This document shows positions 12,001 to 19,227 of a DNA stretch of 39,186 nucleotides, piece by piece (position 1 is the stretch's first letter; every line of letters begins with the position of its first letter). Source of the DNA: a virus; the IMG/VR virus record IMGVR_UViG_3300026077_000010, positions 1 through 39,186 of that record; one strand, given 5' to 3'. A model generated the notes under the pieces. That model did not search any database, was not told the origin of the DNA, and worked only from the letters and a program-made list of their open reading frames with translations. The position numbers were made by a program, and so were the translations under genes.

Positions 12001-13634
12001 TTATCCGCTTTGACTTTACAATCGACGTTACGATTGAGTCTGGTGGTGAAGGATATGCAGACAATGAGACTCTAACTATCACTGACGCCCAATTAGGTGG
12101 CGGTGGCGGTGGAGACCTTACCTTCCAAGTCAATGGTGTTAACCAAGCAGGTAACAATTACTACCTACCAATTACTACACCATCTGTTAATGATTTCCAA
12201 CTTGGTGATCTTCTCTTAATTGATAGACAGGTTGGTCCTCAAGATGCTACTGGTCAACCTATTGCAGGTTACACATCTGATGAATCTAAATCTGAAATTG
12301 TTCAGGTTGTTGGTATTGATAACATTAGTAACCCTAATGACCCACAAGGTTTCAGATTGATTGTTACAAGAGGAGTTGATGGAACTACATCTGCTACTGA
12401 TCACCCTGATAGCTGTGTCATAGCAAAACTTGATAAGCAGTCTAATTCTTCATATATTACTGGTTCTGACCTTGATGGTAACGGTGTATTAGATGAACCT
12501 CTAACTGGTATTGGTTCTGACCCTGCTAATGTTAACATTGGTGTTGCAGAATTTGGTGGTACTATTACTACACAAGACTACTTTAGATTATCAGGACTTG
12601 AATTCTGTTCTATTGAGCAACTAATTAGCACTTCACCACAGTCTTTACAGGTTAATGATGGTGGTGATCCTGCTGCTATTGTATTCAATGTTGAGTCTAC
12701 AACTGGTAATACTCAGATCTTTGGTAATATTACTGCTGGTTCTGGATTTAATAAATTCACCATGGATTCCAATAGTGGTAATACTGCTATTGCTGGAACA
12801 CTCACTGTTGAGGATACCTTTACTGTTAATGGTTCTACCATCGAAGGTCAGCAGTGGTTTAGATTAACAAATGGTGGTGCAACTGGCATCCCATTAAGAA
12901 CAACTCTAGAAGTTGATACTGCATCTGGTGATCTAACGATCAACGGTGGTGACATTAATATCTTCGGAACTGATGAAACTACACCAAGATTGACCTTTAA
13001 TAATTCATCTGGTGACTTTACCACTTATGGTTCGTTCTCTGCTCTTGGAACAGGAACATCTACATTTGGTGGTGATATTGATGTTACTGGTGATGCATTT
13101 ATTCGTGGTGGAGATCTCACAGTATATGCTGGAGAGAACACTTCATATGCAACTGCAGGTGATGAAATCTTCGGTATTGATAACAATGGTGCAGTTAAGA
13201 TTGCTGGAATTGAGAATTACTTCTCCCAGACTGGAGCACGTAAGTGGCTCTATGAGGCAGAATCATTCCTTGCTGAAGCAAATGTTAACTACTTTGTTAA
13301 CTGTACTGGTAATACTCTAATCAAACTTCCTGCAGCACCTGAAATGGGTGATATGATTCGCATTATAGATATTAGTGGTAGTCTATCATACAACTTAAGT
13401 ATGGTTGTTAGAGCACCTGATAATGTTAAGGTGCAAGGTGAATCATCTAATACTGGAACTACTGTTCTTCCAGGTATTGCACCATCAACCTTTGTTGGAT
13501 ATGAAGCTGGTGGTGAACTAGTTGTACAGACTCCAAACGCAGCGTTCAGTCTCGTTTATGCTGGTAATGCCACACCAGACGGAGGGCCTGGCGCACCATC
13601 ATCCTTAGTTGGTTGGTATCTCACAGACGTATAA
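3..13634 (+). CDS. Giant repeat-containing virion structural protein (5' truncated)
   Basis: The reading frame is open from the first bases of the window, so the true start lies upstream; a TTG at 63 is only an internal codon. About 4543 residues are visible. The N-terminal part (to about nt 2620) is helical and repeats a motif like C(R)RD-x3-(I)VDA-x3-DL-x2-GGN near nt 1036, 1650, 2098 and 2490, with a fifth copy near 6358. Between copies four and five lie about ten beta modules (nt 2638-5940). The middle is beta-rich. From about nt 10700 short G-x-L-x-V-x-G type repeats suggest a fibre shaft, ending in a compact domain (nt 13210-13631) that finishes WYLTDV. Family knowledge: T4-like cyanophages carry very large virion proteins in the baseplate and tail-fibre cluster. 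Inference: an extended tail or baseplate fibre. The four downstream structural genes support this. The exact T4 counterpart cannot be told from sequence alone. Confidence 0.85.
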   Translation, partial: YVFNCSIRSTWGICGIWANGLKATGFKSMVIAQYTGVSLQKDDRSFIRYDEYSNTWNQASLVDAFATVPYHTKGDSYWKDEWRNFHVRASEDAFIQCVSIFAVGYADHFLMESGGDMSITNSNSNFGNTSLHAIGFKGFAFNQDKGGYITDIIPPQVISTDAANIKKTQYYTIDVQGTVADTNNFTKLFLGSDDIADPLNRPAVSIGGYRLGAKGGEKLYVKLDPAEAGGTEEFNVSLEPTGFVKYIAAASILNPSGFAYNSIYADAANLIESNRKMIQEEVFGYIIEKFPALQDLSYVNPGRDPNANRYNDARNLIISNRQDIVNDTLTSLTAFEPTSTVTAEDIGEMVDAIAEDLRDGGNFNVITLIQSYFTGSGTLVKYNGEQENIIWAMNRCRDLCKQASSNLLAVKADLFDPDSASLLAPYGGLPIGTITAGKTGSQAEEDGDTTNGLTLDPAQKIDPGARFRDTYRLINNNRDYILDNALAEITVYDEAPFFYFPGDPQETQYSRFKTAYRLIRRNKAGALDAGIAAIQSQYPAFQFIGGSPEKCKRDLGIFVDAIAMDVFLGGNEWTITFIEKYFNGGGAWIGGGLEGEENESITGFNGARDYLQEAVSNQLSSGYQDNTLSPGESVYGDGNGDVSNTDPTACADVQNAIATLTSIVTQVINDGDPDTVRNPSNPNYVSPQSRVLQTNESKCRRDISYIVDAVMQDLWFGGNAYSISMAKTFFDRFGNPINNGLVGEEAQAITAFRRAANAINDAINNQLYYSDQGITLDTVGDPPIVSDTNADAARLLDGNKEWLAEEAYERMIANPLYSSYEPQAQNTKQDCLDDIVNILEQITYDIKYGGNAKTYDSAEIYVTNVMPWFGTDKKRKQFTPTNVTYDPATGELNLTIPGHDMTLGNYVRFDDNCFTFTCGMDNNQSQKTYPRAGADPSAGNWVQITSATASNITCNVGATGPNVSYTPTNIVYNSTSGAMEITIGSGHGLSVGEGVMIANNSLTFTCDQDSNQTNHTYPRVGQDPYAEQSFTITAISVSTITVNVGVAGTAAGVPHTFISALAGCITHSPRTTHTFVSATTNCVNYGLAAATFIDPERDEAREVFNQVRALVPDVLRNIEIINTGSNTLQQFTDSAIVTDWGETEVGTPTDASYNPVTGILEVTVTGHGLSNGDRIQFLQESLTFTCECDGNYENQVYPRTSDPSFDTWLEVTNATADTFEVNVGTSPFVNYNVTNATYDAATGLLNLNIGSGHGLTTNTKIKIADKSLKFKCSMDDYGSVHHYPRSTDPAAGEALNIVATTFETITVNVGASPLVTYTPTNASYDPNLGLMNLTIGGHDLRAADRYTPSNVLYNPTTGFMTMTIADHGFVDGEVIQITDLGLTFSCPAATGQHQFQSGTTNGIIDQNLAGYTAGAGTTYNPTTGELVLEIGAHSINAGQNISISNNAVTFRCEADNYSTDHSYPRATDPASNTPLSVSAVTATTLTVNVGAASQNSGQSSYPRASDPVSGMWIPITNITQNTFDVQVLRDAPSTNQQVHTFISAATDCIVKPNSTIKLADNAVTFRCTYGNGVHTFVSGTSGGITPNVGAAVTAATGTTYDPSNGNLEIEIGSHTLTTANTIQIANGAITFTCDADNNATQHAYPRATDPVSGQTLNITAVTATTITVNVGITNGSLSAKSYPRTTVENTTVTFADYDPQTGIMELTVPNHGFNNGEQVKIGTGSLTFTCAQDGDQTQHTYPRSSDPVNQKWLKIFNVQTNTFQVQVLDSIPSTNVTNHTFASATTDGLTYKKDPFYDNSIYVWDVPQTALTVNNATYDPATGVMLITSNGWGGTNGTRVKFAPGSLTFSCTKDGNNSNHSYPRTTDPSYDEWLSAYDSDINGFKVNVGISGVNDQYAHQFVSATSQGLIKQDPSITVFIGKSPTATQPHTFVSALADSVETGGSYTHEYTGGVAANAVISGGNYPHTFISATNGAVKKQNAAVCANVISAVQSNLDTIMQAIGSDSGVGNLTGITRTTPTQPVSNIQNGVDQAYVAGNCADVISAVNSLVDITVEALLAGNTTGLPPVDNGLYDCANVRSSIENLFDIAVDAFKVSNLSLLPVLNKGSFTNDAEVSTCYRDVAYIVDAIVGDLRLGGNINSVQAGEAYYVGNSLAFIDSEKTETLDAWNYVGQMATAAMRNFDFLAYNCSTTAGSAVVDVGDTRGIIIGMTVTEYDDTDPSAPAYVNGVLQTGSTAVYTTIPQNVYVKRIINNTEIELGVENSRLDFGQTINALQSSGTIDLFFDYPKGQWADTLPKTVIVGPESISPDIIADTTTGNIITDPADPNVGQQIRECAGTVNAIETLVSNINTIINSGPGAVTRQEQTANVSLFSQRGTVFTINTSGYGGSNPHQFETGTPVRLVPRPRFDVDLGKYVDVDKRLIRLPDGFETNQTYYVIAPGRKTQPFDYSNTTFFNGSDQTKLMLATSRENAAAGIFIYASEADSIDPNVEIDIYQFILDEDYDLHRYKCVLDGTVNAGIRTDVPHIFDVPFSSVTPHKVFFRSLAPDDLPTIGEQEDDNPEVTTTDINDDNFGRLNPVKEFYARYQTARVFTIHKTHADAINNADPIQFTAGQTDEFNVFCNKRRSPVKYDPTFSVGIATEGKWYVNCVDEASTNISVGIRKKNIIWRIKQDDYSDRPKTTDTWFTRLDDSRPADDRTYKLRYVIPSYLENARDPINGFVLKTRTDDTRKLVPQKVLLKPVAGEVYGARFENPVQAGEYIGYNSNQFLGNGLNEEDAYDPYKNDTTGQGIEYKAYARFNSGIQATIQSARYVQDPLVQTISYLELDLVDHTVDIKNFPGLKNEQFTTVQINAPQGGDWVVNKTASITANQVEWTGNSSGIANIHGYYENAGSHYLILKNIRGGKLEFSEFYNTRFTQGSTFADMLEDQDMGKSLPLKTLIKKGYPEYYYRQNGSNVYTITPGDRIQDSAGVEYYVASVEDTGIIEDTFYIFNYETLQKRISGQQDGIYYLSCLRGNISPLPQGAGAGGNFRDFQFSQPVSSLYPLNYKNDPLWFQKAGTTAEEKNVKQQLIDPPATYSAADNYTHGLVRTNDYKNSVTRELVEDFIIQPAFIENDYEGTTAIRALPGNATSGSEDRRIPISGDSTVLVDQKYYVELRRPSIARAGNHTFEYLGFGPGNYSTGLPARQEIVLSPTEDFYAQSKKQNAGIVFYTGLNSNGDLYIGNRKINAITGQETFLEAAVLKDSDDDNEDIGDLVTSFDTPVTFNENITVVGGDGSLQNVFQSPLVVSVQDNDLTQSRDALIIRSNVSSVDPVTNLQQDEGLDRTAWTGPGNPLDGDIRISKNRVDAAVFGFNSRGKGQKYQIQTHTSSGLPSNITPNQNDLVNIDPNTGINLGGNRVEANQRVDYGSVQPKSGDILLKGLEVGKTGSLGWIYANYFNEIPANNIFTIEFDGTNVVKFTFKDAQGNNISNASIGISDVSQIKLTNFSNPLLNSSWLIYSPNGDAFDSSNNYVHFQVNNGIGIDVLSWNGPGGVIDTAQSNGNPVPIVEYSNSNWKEYGVLGAEALRTETETIGDYKLGVNTVARTEHPSALKAFTSDEATPRANLDVVGTAFVSGKTINSYLADTTINKTETAEDNAFLVGGDSTDPDDSATLRVMTTNAGRVGVNTKIEDTVNPQNELDRNFVVVGNSRFTGDSMFMTDIEVNGGDITTTNTAFNFVNSNANILNWAGDGQILTLMNNSTSPQTYTIGGSSPTSTWLINEAAATTNLYFARNTTKFKSVIGTVAESFTSECEITLGGGFATSSPGKSNTKIGTFYTGVAGQFEFGYGYGAGTSSSRIFSQTREVNAFDGSSTNTVNLATNATQFTLGSTGGNTTIRNTLNVLASTIVEGNIRLDGGLNAGIVEIGRGKFGTSTIGHQIGGLENPNIDFYKYESTGRRIDTAGVAPWGSTLFLQGGGQIASVDNIVNNGSTLRTPGIYQFLDATGSLNGAGAAFTILIRFDFTIDVTIESGGEGYADNETLTITDAQLGGGGGGDLTFQVNGVNQAGNNYYLPITTPSVNDFQLGDLLLIDRQVGPQDATGQPIAGYTSDESKSEIVQVVGIDNISNPNDPQGFRLIVTRGVDGTTSATDHPDSCVIAKLDKQSNSSYITGSDLDGNGVLDEPLTGIGSDPANVNIGVAEFGGTITTQDYFRLSGLEFCSIEQLISTSPQSLQVNDGGDPAAIVFNVESTTGNTQIFGNITAGSGFNKFTMDSNSGNTAIAGTLTVEDTFTVNGSTIEGQQWFRLTNGGATGIPLRTTLEVDTASGDLTINGGDINIFGTDETTPRLTFNNSSGDFTTYGSFSALGTGTSTFGGDIDVTGDAFIRGGDLTVYAGENTSYATAGDEIFGIDNNGAVKIAGIENYFSQTGARKWLYEAESFLAEANVNYFVNCTGNTLIKLPAAPEMGDMIRIIDISGSLSYNLSMVVRAPDNVKVQGESSNTGTTVLPGIAPSTFVGYEAGGELVVQTPNAAFSLVYAGNATPDGGPGAPSSLVGWYLTDV
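2638..5940 (+). repeat. About ten tandem beta-module repeats within the giant protein
   Basis: The translated segment repeats a module of roughly 90-100 residues. Its landmarks are Y(D/N)P-x-TG near the start, L-x-I-x(2)-H-x-L, SLTF(T)C in the middle, (H)TYPR-x2-DP, then TITVNVG and H(T)F(V/I)SA at the end. Y-D-P starts lie near nt 2652, 2912, 3457, 3712, 3970, 4058, 4257, 4798, 5089 and 5453. Some copies are partial or fused (the pair near 3970 and 4058 is very close). The copies differ at the DNA level, so the expansion is not recent. The conserved Cys in TFTC is shared by most copies. Confidence 0.85.
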
Positions 13635-13638
13635 GAAA

Positions 13639-14967
13639 ATGCCTTTTTACCAAGAAACAAGAACAATGAAAGCTGCCGTTATCGGCACAATCATGCCTTG
13701 GTCAGGGGGCGTTAGTGAAGTTCCTGACGGGTGGATTGTTTGTGATGGAACAACACCTGATGCAAAAGATTATCCATTGCTGGTACAAGTTATTGGTGAT
13801 ACTTATAATCAGGGAACATCGAATTTAGGAGGAGCATTTCCAGCATATACTGGACAATTTGTTCTTCCTGATTTGGTTGCTGGTAAAACATTGATGGACA
13901 TTGAAGGTAGTTACTTTAATGCTATATCTGGTACTGGTGATCCAATTGATTCTGATCCTGATGCTAGACCAATAATTGAACCATTTATAGGAGAGAATAC
14001 TGATAATGGTATTCCTAGTGTCTTTAATGATGTAAGAACTGACGTTGAGTTTACACTTAACGATAGAAATGGTTATACTGGTTCTATTACTGGAAATACT
14101 ATTATTGATGGTACAGGTGAAAAACTAGTTTTTATTGCTGGCAGAAAACTAGGAAATCAACATATTAGACCTCATGCTCATCCTGGTGTTTATGATACAT
14201 TACAGAATGCGGATCCAACTAAACCAGGACTTGGTGTTGTCCCCTATGATAACATCACTATGAAATATACCTATGCTTCTTTTGATAGAAGAGATCTTCC
14301 AAACATATTCAATAGTAATGAATTTGATGAGGCAAGATTTAGTTTGAGATGGTATAAGAACGCAACTCCTGAAACTGAAACTATTGAGTTATTAGATTCA
14401 ACTATTTGGGGTCAAATTTCTTCCTATAGTGGTGCTGGTGCGGGTTTGCCAGGTAGAACAATTATGGAAGTATTATCTGAGGATCCAGCGGATCAGGATT
14501 TTGGTCCAAGAGGTGTAACAAAGAGTAGTATCACTGACAAAGATGAGTTTATTAGTGATAAGGTTAGAACTGGTAGACCTTATGGTGGAATGCGGAGTGG
14601 TGATGTTATTCCTTATGGTTCATATGGAAGTAACTATACAATTCCTGTAGGTCAGAGGAATTATAGTCCTGCTCCTGATGCTGGTGGAGATCCAGCTGGA
14701 GCATGGAGCGTAAATTATGGTACATTTGTAAGTAATATTGGTAGTGCTTTAGATTGGCAAAGCACTGATATTCAAGCACATTCACATGATCCAATATCTA
14801 TCTTTTATGATCAAGCTAGTTTAAAACCTCAGTCTAGATTGACTGCTGATGTTAATATTCCAGTCACTACTATACTAGATAATGTAAGTAATGTTGGTGC
14901 ATTAGAAATTAGTATGAACACCAGTCAACCTTCATTAACCGTTTTGTATATTATCAGAGCATACTAA
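13639..14967 (+). CDS. Tail-collar-domain fibre protein (442 aa)
   Basis: The N-terminus holds a phage tail collar domain: GTIMPW near residue 13, then VPDGWIVCDGT, DYPLL, IGDTY and FVLPDL, the usual G-W-x-x-C-D-G ... L-P-D layout. Two HxH motifs follow (PHAHPG near residue 178 and AHSHD near 381), which in T4 short tail fibres hold metal ions in the trimeric tip. The ATG at 13639 lies 4 bases after the stop of the giant gene; a TTG at 13609 would overlap that gene and is not preferred. An internal ATG at 13666 just before the collar domain is the alternative start. Its stop overlaps the next start (TAATG). Role inferred: receptor-binding or baseplate-attached fibre. Residues 90-440 are beta-rich and specific to this protein. 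Confidence 0.8.
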   Translation: MPFYQETRTMKAAVIGTIMPWSGGVSEVPDGWIVCDGTTPDAKDYPLLVQVIGDTYNQGTSNLGGAFPAYTGQFVLPDLVAGKTLMDIEGSYFNAISGTGDPIDSDPDARPIIEPFIGENTDNGIPSVFNDVRTDVEFTLNDRNGYTGSITGNTIIDGTGEKLVFIAGRKLGNQHIRPHAHPGVYDTLQNADPTKPGLGVVPYDNITMKYTYASFDRRDLPNIFNSNEFDEARFSLRWYKNATPETETIELLDSTIWGQISSYSGAGAGLPGRTIMEVLSEDPADQDFGPRGVTKSSITDKDEFISDKVRTGRPYGGMRSGDVIPYGSYGSNYTIPVGQRNYSPAPDAGGDPAGAWSVNYGTFVSNIGSALDWQSTDIQAHSHDPISIFYDQASLKPQSRLTADVNIPVTTILDNVSNVGALEISMNTSQPSLTVLYIIRAY

Positions 14968-15854
14968 TGGCAAATTATACTAATCAAAGAGGAAGATACG
15001 GTGGGATGGTAGGAAGTATCATTGTACACACTACTGATGCAATTGCAGGAGGAAATGATCCTAGTTCTGCAAACTTTAAACAAGTATTACCTGCAGGATA
15101 TTTAAGATGTGATGGATCTAAACTTCAAGCAAAGGATTTTCTAGCATTATCACGTGTGTTGGGTGTTGGTGATAATTCAAGGTTTAAAAAAGAGGATACA
15201 CAATTGAGGAATGAAGATCTATCAACTGGAGATCTGGGTGAGTTTCAACTGCCAGATATGGGATCGAAAGTAATTACTGGTGGTAGAGGTACAGGTGCGT
15301 ATTCAAATGATTTTATTGATACTGGATTGATTGGTCAGGCAAAAGTTAATAGAGTTGGACCACAGATTGAAGTTATTAGTAATTTTGGAGATACAATATC
15401 TGCTAGTTATCTTGGTAATGTGAGGATTGTACCTTCTGGTGATCTTGCTTTCCTAGGAAATCCTAGATATAATCTAGCCAGATCTACCACTGAAACTGAG
15501 TTAAATATTGAAAATTTTGAAGGTCATGCACATACATCTAACCAAAGGTATCTAAATTACACTGGTCAACATGAAATAGGTTATACTGGTGGTAAAGACC
15601 TTGATGCACAAACTGCTAATTCAGGTGCTCAGAACTCAGCAGAGTACACTTCAATAGGAGGTAGGGAATCTATACACAAACATAGTATTACCAGACCTAC
15701 AACATATGCACATAATTTTGTATATTCATATGATCAAAAAGATGTTGATATGACTGGAGTAGAAGCATATGTTGACGTTGATATTTCTAATGATGAAAAA
15801 TTAGATCAACTTGTAACACCATTCACCCTTGTAGAATATCTAATTAAGATATAA
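14967..15854 (+). CDS. Second tail-collar-like fibre protein (295 aa)
   Basis: The start overlaps the previous stop by one base. A collar-like segment is seen in the first 105 residues: LPAGYLRCDGS near residue 41, AKDFLALSRVLG, then FQLPDMGSKV. The C-terminal half has two HxH motifs (GHAH near 186 and HKH near 237) and ends FTLVEYLIKI, a style of ending also seen in the neighbouring fibre proteins (VLYIIRAY and KYMIKAY). It is shorter than its neighbours and lacks extra beta domains. The likely role is a small tail fibre or a fibre-tip subunit working with the flanking collar proteins. Confidence is good for a virion fibre function and low for the exact position in the tail. Confidence 0.72.
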   Translation: MANYTNQRGRYGGMVGSIIVHTTDAIAGGNDPSSANFKQVLPAGYLRCDGSKLQAKDFLALSRVLGVGDNSRFKKEDTQLRNEDLSTGDLGEFQLPDMGSKVITGGRGTGAYSNDFIDTGLIGQAKVNRVGPQIEVISNFGDTISASYLGNVRIVPSGDLAFLGNPRYNLARSTTETELNIENFEGHAHTSNQRYLNYTGQHEIGYTGGKDLDAQTANSGAQNSAEYTSIGGRESIHKHSITRPTTYAHNFVYSYDQKDVDMTGVEAYVDVDISNDEKLDQLVTPFTLVEYLIKI

Positions 15855-15858
15855 TAAC

Positions 15859-16182
15859 ATGAATAAACCATCTCAACAATCTTTCGATCCAATACCACCA
15901 TTATCTTTAGAATTTGTTTATGCAGATGAGAGTAATTGTGTTGTTGAATTAGAATATAAACAGAGAGAACCAGATCAAGATTTGCAGTTGCAGATCCTTT
16001 TAACTGCTGATAATGATTATAAGTGGGTTGAAGAGGAATACTTTAAGGGTGAAAATAGATCTAAAGGTAAATTCACTCATCGTCATCCAAAGAAATTAAA
16101 AGAAATTCATTATGCTCTTGTGGGTATACCTAATGAACCATCAGACATACCCAAACTAGTCACTCGTACAGTAGAATTCTAA
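15859..16182 (+). CDS. Small hypothetical protein in tail-fibre operon (107 aa)
   Basis: It begins 4 bases after the collar protein and its stop directly abuts the ATG of the next structural gene, so it is surely co-transcribed with them. It is a charged protein with a predicted beta-sandwich-like alternation (LSLEFVYAD, VVELEYKQ, LQLQILLTAD) and no membrane segment or signal. I do not recognise the family. The position between two fibre genes suggests a small virion component or assembly helper, but nothing in the sequence proves this. Confidence 0.6.
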   Translation: MNKPSQQSFDPIPPLSLEFVYADESNCVVELEYKQREPDQDLQLQILLTADNDYKWVEEEYFKGENRSKGKFTHRHPKKLKEIHYALVGIPNEPSDIPKLVTRTVEF

Positions 16183-19100
16183 ATGGCATTTCAAGACGGT
16201 CACTACTACGTATATGGACAGACTTGTACCAATGGAGTTCCTGGAGATCCAACATCCTCTGATAGATTTTGGTTTCCAGGTGGTACTAGTAGTGATCCTA
16301 GCCGTCCTATTACGTGGGTTTTTAATGAAATAAGTTATTGGTATGATCAATTCTTTGGTAGGTATGCTGAAGAAGGTGGTGCAAACTATTGGTATGATGG
16401 ATTTACTGCTGCAAGTAACAATTTTGTTGATGGTGGAAATGGTGCTTCTAGTTCGTATACGACTTCTTTATACATATTCATCTATAATGGTGGTGCTACA
16501 GAAAGACAACTAGTTGCTACTAATGGAAGGCATACAGGTATGGCAACTGGTAATTGTCCTATTTTTGGGTGTACCAATCCACAAGCAACAAACTATAATC
16601 CAAATGCAGATACAGATGATGGATCTTGTATACTCCCTACAGGATGTACTGACCCATTAGCAAATAATTATGATCCAGGTGCTACAATTGATGATGGCAG
16701 TTGTACATATAATGCACCACAAATTGTTTTTAATGCAAGTCCATCAACTATAATTAACGGACAACAGTCTACTGTTTCGTGGTATTGTGTAAATCCAACA
16801 ACCAGTTTTGGTTTTACTTCTGGTACTATTAGTAGTACAAATCAAACAGGTAATCAGATTGTAGTACCTAGTGATACATCAACATATTGTGCTCAAGCTT
16901 TTGGTCCTGGTGGTGGTTCTGGAACTACTTGTGTTACAGTTACTGTGTTGCAACCACCAACATGTTCATTAACTCTTCCTGGTTTTGGAACTGTAATGTA
17001 TGGAGATTCTACTTATACCATAGGATATGAAACAATATATGCTACAAATGCTATCCAAATAACACCAACATATAATTATTTGGATGGTAGTCAAGTTGTT
17101 GGTACTACTGTTAATATTTCACCAGCAACATCTTCAGAGTTGGGTGATCCAGCATCATCTACAGAGAGAAATGGTACTGTTGATATTTCTATGCCATGGA
17201 ATAATTATGGACCTGAGTCAGTTGCGGTTAGTTTAAATGTTAGTGGTACTACCACTACATCAGATTCTGGTAATTTTGATACTGTCATAGACAGAGAACC
17301 TGATAACTTTTCAATTCCAGAATCAATAGATAAATTTGTAGACGAAGACCCAGTTATCTCACCAGAGACTGAAGTTCTTAGTGAGAAGATATTAATAGAT
17401 GACATTGACATTCCAGTAGAAATTATTGCAAATTATCCTGTACTGGTAGATAAAAATTCCCAGGATGTCTGGCAGGGAGTAAGACAGATTGGTACAACTG
17501 CTGGTGGAAATAGCACTTTTGATGAGAATGAAGGAATCGTAAGTAGTGATTCCAACCACTCTATTATGCGTAAGGTTGCTGCAGCAGATGATCCAAATCC
17601 AGAATTTCAATTTAATGGTAGTAATGAGTTTAGTCGTGAAGTATTTTATAGTGATGATCCTAATGAGGAACCACCATTAATTGCAAAGATTTCAAATGCA
17701 CAACTTGCTCAGTTAGTTAACTGTATCTCTCTTATTGACGAGGTATCTCCATCAGTACAAACTATGTTTAATGACTGGGCTTCTTTTCGTAGTAACTTCC
17801 CATTTAGAACATTCTGGTTGCTACAAGCAGTTCTACAATCTAATGGTGGTGTAAGGTATCCACTCAGTAGATTGAAAATGCCATCAAACTATTTGAGTGA
17901 TCCATATGCAAATGGTGGTATTCAAGTTAGACGTGATGATGGTGATGTTAATTTTACCTCTAGTTGGTTTGACATTTGTAATCTAGCAAATGTGCCTGAG
18001 GGTACATATGTATCACTATGGATTGATATATCTGGTAGTATGGTATACGCTACTATTCAGGCATCTTACGATGAATTCGTAGCAGACTGTAATGCTAATG
18101 GTGTTAATATTATTCTTGAGACTAGTAACAGTGGAGAAAGATGGATTCCAGGTCATAATAAAACTCTACCACCAAGTGCTAACTTTAAGATCATTGCTCC
18201 TAATGGTAGTGCTGTTGAAACATTAGAAATTCAATCTGGTCAAAGTGTTACATTAGCATGGATCGTGTTTGGTGATGTTAATAATATTGTAGTTGCTCCT
18301 GGTATTATTAATACTAATGATAGTAATTTCTTCTATGCTCAGACTACAGTTAATCCAGTATCGGACACAACATATACATTGAATGCTACAGGACCAGAAG
18401 GAACAGTTACACTTACTGTTTCAGTTACTGTCTTCTCACCACCAACATTCTTTCTTAGTGCCAATCCATCAAGTAGTATTGTTGTTGGACAATGCACTAA
18501 TATAGAGTGGTACTTTACTGGTGATGCTGATACACTCGTATGGACACAAGGTACTATTACTAATGGGAATCTTACTAGTCAACAAAATGTATGTCCTGGT
18601 GATACCACAACTTATTGTGGTTACGTAACTGGTACTGCTGGTGATTCTCCTACTGAATGTATTACTATTAATGTATCTCAATTCCCAACATGTAGTATTG
18701 ATTCACCTGTTAGTATTAATTACGGTAATGATAATTTTGATATCGAATATGAAACAAAATATGCAACTACATCCATTCAGATAACACCAACCTATTATTA
18801 TCTTGATGGAAGTAATACTGTTGGTTCGGTTGTTGTTCTCAATCCCGCAACTTCATCTGAATTGGGAGGTACTCAAGGACAAACAGATAGAGATGGTGTT
18901 ATTGACTGGAGCACTGTTGGTGTACCATGGAACAACTTTGGTCCAAATAGCATATCATGGACAATTCAAGTACAAGGTGCTGGTGGAACCACGTCAGATT
19001 CCACAACAACAGGAGTAATAATTGATAGAAGACCTGACAACTTTATAATACCACCATCTGATGATAAAGTTAGAGATGAGGAACCTGTAGAGTCACCAGA

Positions 19101-19227
19101 TACAACTGTTTTGTCGGAATTAATATTAGTTGATGGTATTGACATTCCAGTTGAGGTTAAAGCAAACTATCCAATTCAGGTAGATAAGAATCTAGAAGAC
19201 AATTGGAACGGTGTGAGAGAGATCTAA
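16183..19227 (+). CDS. Ig-like/VWA-like duplicated structural protein (1014 aa)
   Basis: The start codon directly follows the upstream stop. Residues 124-174 hold two copies of a G-C-T-(N/D)-P-x-A-x-N-Y-(N/D)-P ... DDGSC motif, a Cys-rich repeat common in marine secreted and phage proteins. Ig-like segments lie near 179-257, 665-750 and 752-820. A segment of about 180 residues occurs twice (261-440 and 835-1014): both copies contain a QITPTY motif, PATSSELG, PWNN(Y/F)GP, DR-x-PDNF and DIPVE. Between them residues 615-620 read D-I-S-G-S-M, the metal-site signature of von Willebrand factor A domains, preceded by a hydrophobic strand (YVSLWI). Inference: a surface-exposed virion protein for adhesion. 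The remaining VWA metal residues could not be placed with certainty. Confidence 0.75.
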   Translation: MAFQDGHYYVYGQTCTNGVPGDPTSSDRFWFPGGTSSDPSRPITWVFNEISYWYDQFFGRYAEEGGANYWYDGFTAASNNFVDGGNGASSSYTTSLYIFIYNGGATERQLVATNGRHTGMATGNCPIFGCTNPQATNYNPNADTDDGSCILPTGCTDPLANNYDPGATIDDGSCTYNAPQIVFNASPSTIINGQQSTVSWYCVNPTTSFGFTSGTISSTNQTGNQIVVPSDTSTYCAQAFGPGGGSGTTCVTVTVLQPPTCSLTLPGFGTVMYGDSTYTIGYETIYATNAIQITPTYNYLDGSQVVGTTVNISPATSSELGDPASSTERNGTVDISMPWNNYGPESVAVSLNVSGTTTTSDSGNFDTVIDREPDNFSIPESIDKFVDEDPVISPETEVLSEKILIDDIDIPVEIIANYPVLVDKNSQDVWQGVRQIGTTAGGNSTFDENEGIVSSDSNHSIMRKVAAADDPNPEFQFNGSNEFSREVFYSDDPNEEPPLIAKISNAQLAQLVNCISLIDEVSPSVQTMFNDWASFRSNFPFRTFWLLQAVLQSNGGVRYPLSRLKMPSNYLSDPYANGGIQVRRDDGDVNFTSSWFDICNLANVPEGTYVSLWIDISGSMVYATIQASYDEFVADCNANGVNIILETSNSGERWIPGHNKTLPPSANFKIIAPNGSAVETLEIQSGQSVTLAWIVFGDVNNIVVAPGIINTNDSNFFYAQTTVNPVSDTTYTLNATGPEGTVTLTVSVTVFSPPTFFLSANPSSSIVVGQCTNIEWYFTGDADTLVWTQGTITNGNLTSQQNVCPGDTTTYCGYVTGTAGDSPTECITINVSQFPTCSIDSPVSINYGNDNFDIEYETKYATTSIQITPTYYYLDGSNTVGSVVVLNPATSSELGGTQGQTDRDGVIDWSTVGVPWNNFGPNSISWTIQVQGAGGTTSDSTTTGVIIDRRPDNFIIPPSDDKVRDEEPVESPDTTVLSELILVDGIDIPVEVKANYPIQVDKNLEDNWNGVREI
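16963..17500 (+). repeat. Copy A of long intragenic duplication (about 180 residues)
   Basis: This segment encodes residues 261-440 of the 1014-residue protein. It aligns along its whole length with the C-terminal segment at 18685-19224. Shared landmarks in order are PTCS, YG, Y-E-T-x-YAT, QITPTY, YLDGS, PATSSELG, PWNN, DR-x-PDNF, LSE and DIPVE, ending VRQI versus VREI. Confidence 0.8.
18685..19224 (+). repeat. Copy B of long intragenic duplication (C-terminal)
   Basis: It encodes residues 835-1014 of the same protein and ends at its last codon. The two copies have diverged in DNA sequence but keep order and spacing of motifs, so the duplication is old. The Ig-like, VWA-like and Ig-like segments lie between the copies. 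Confidence 0.8.
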
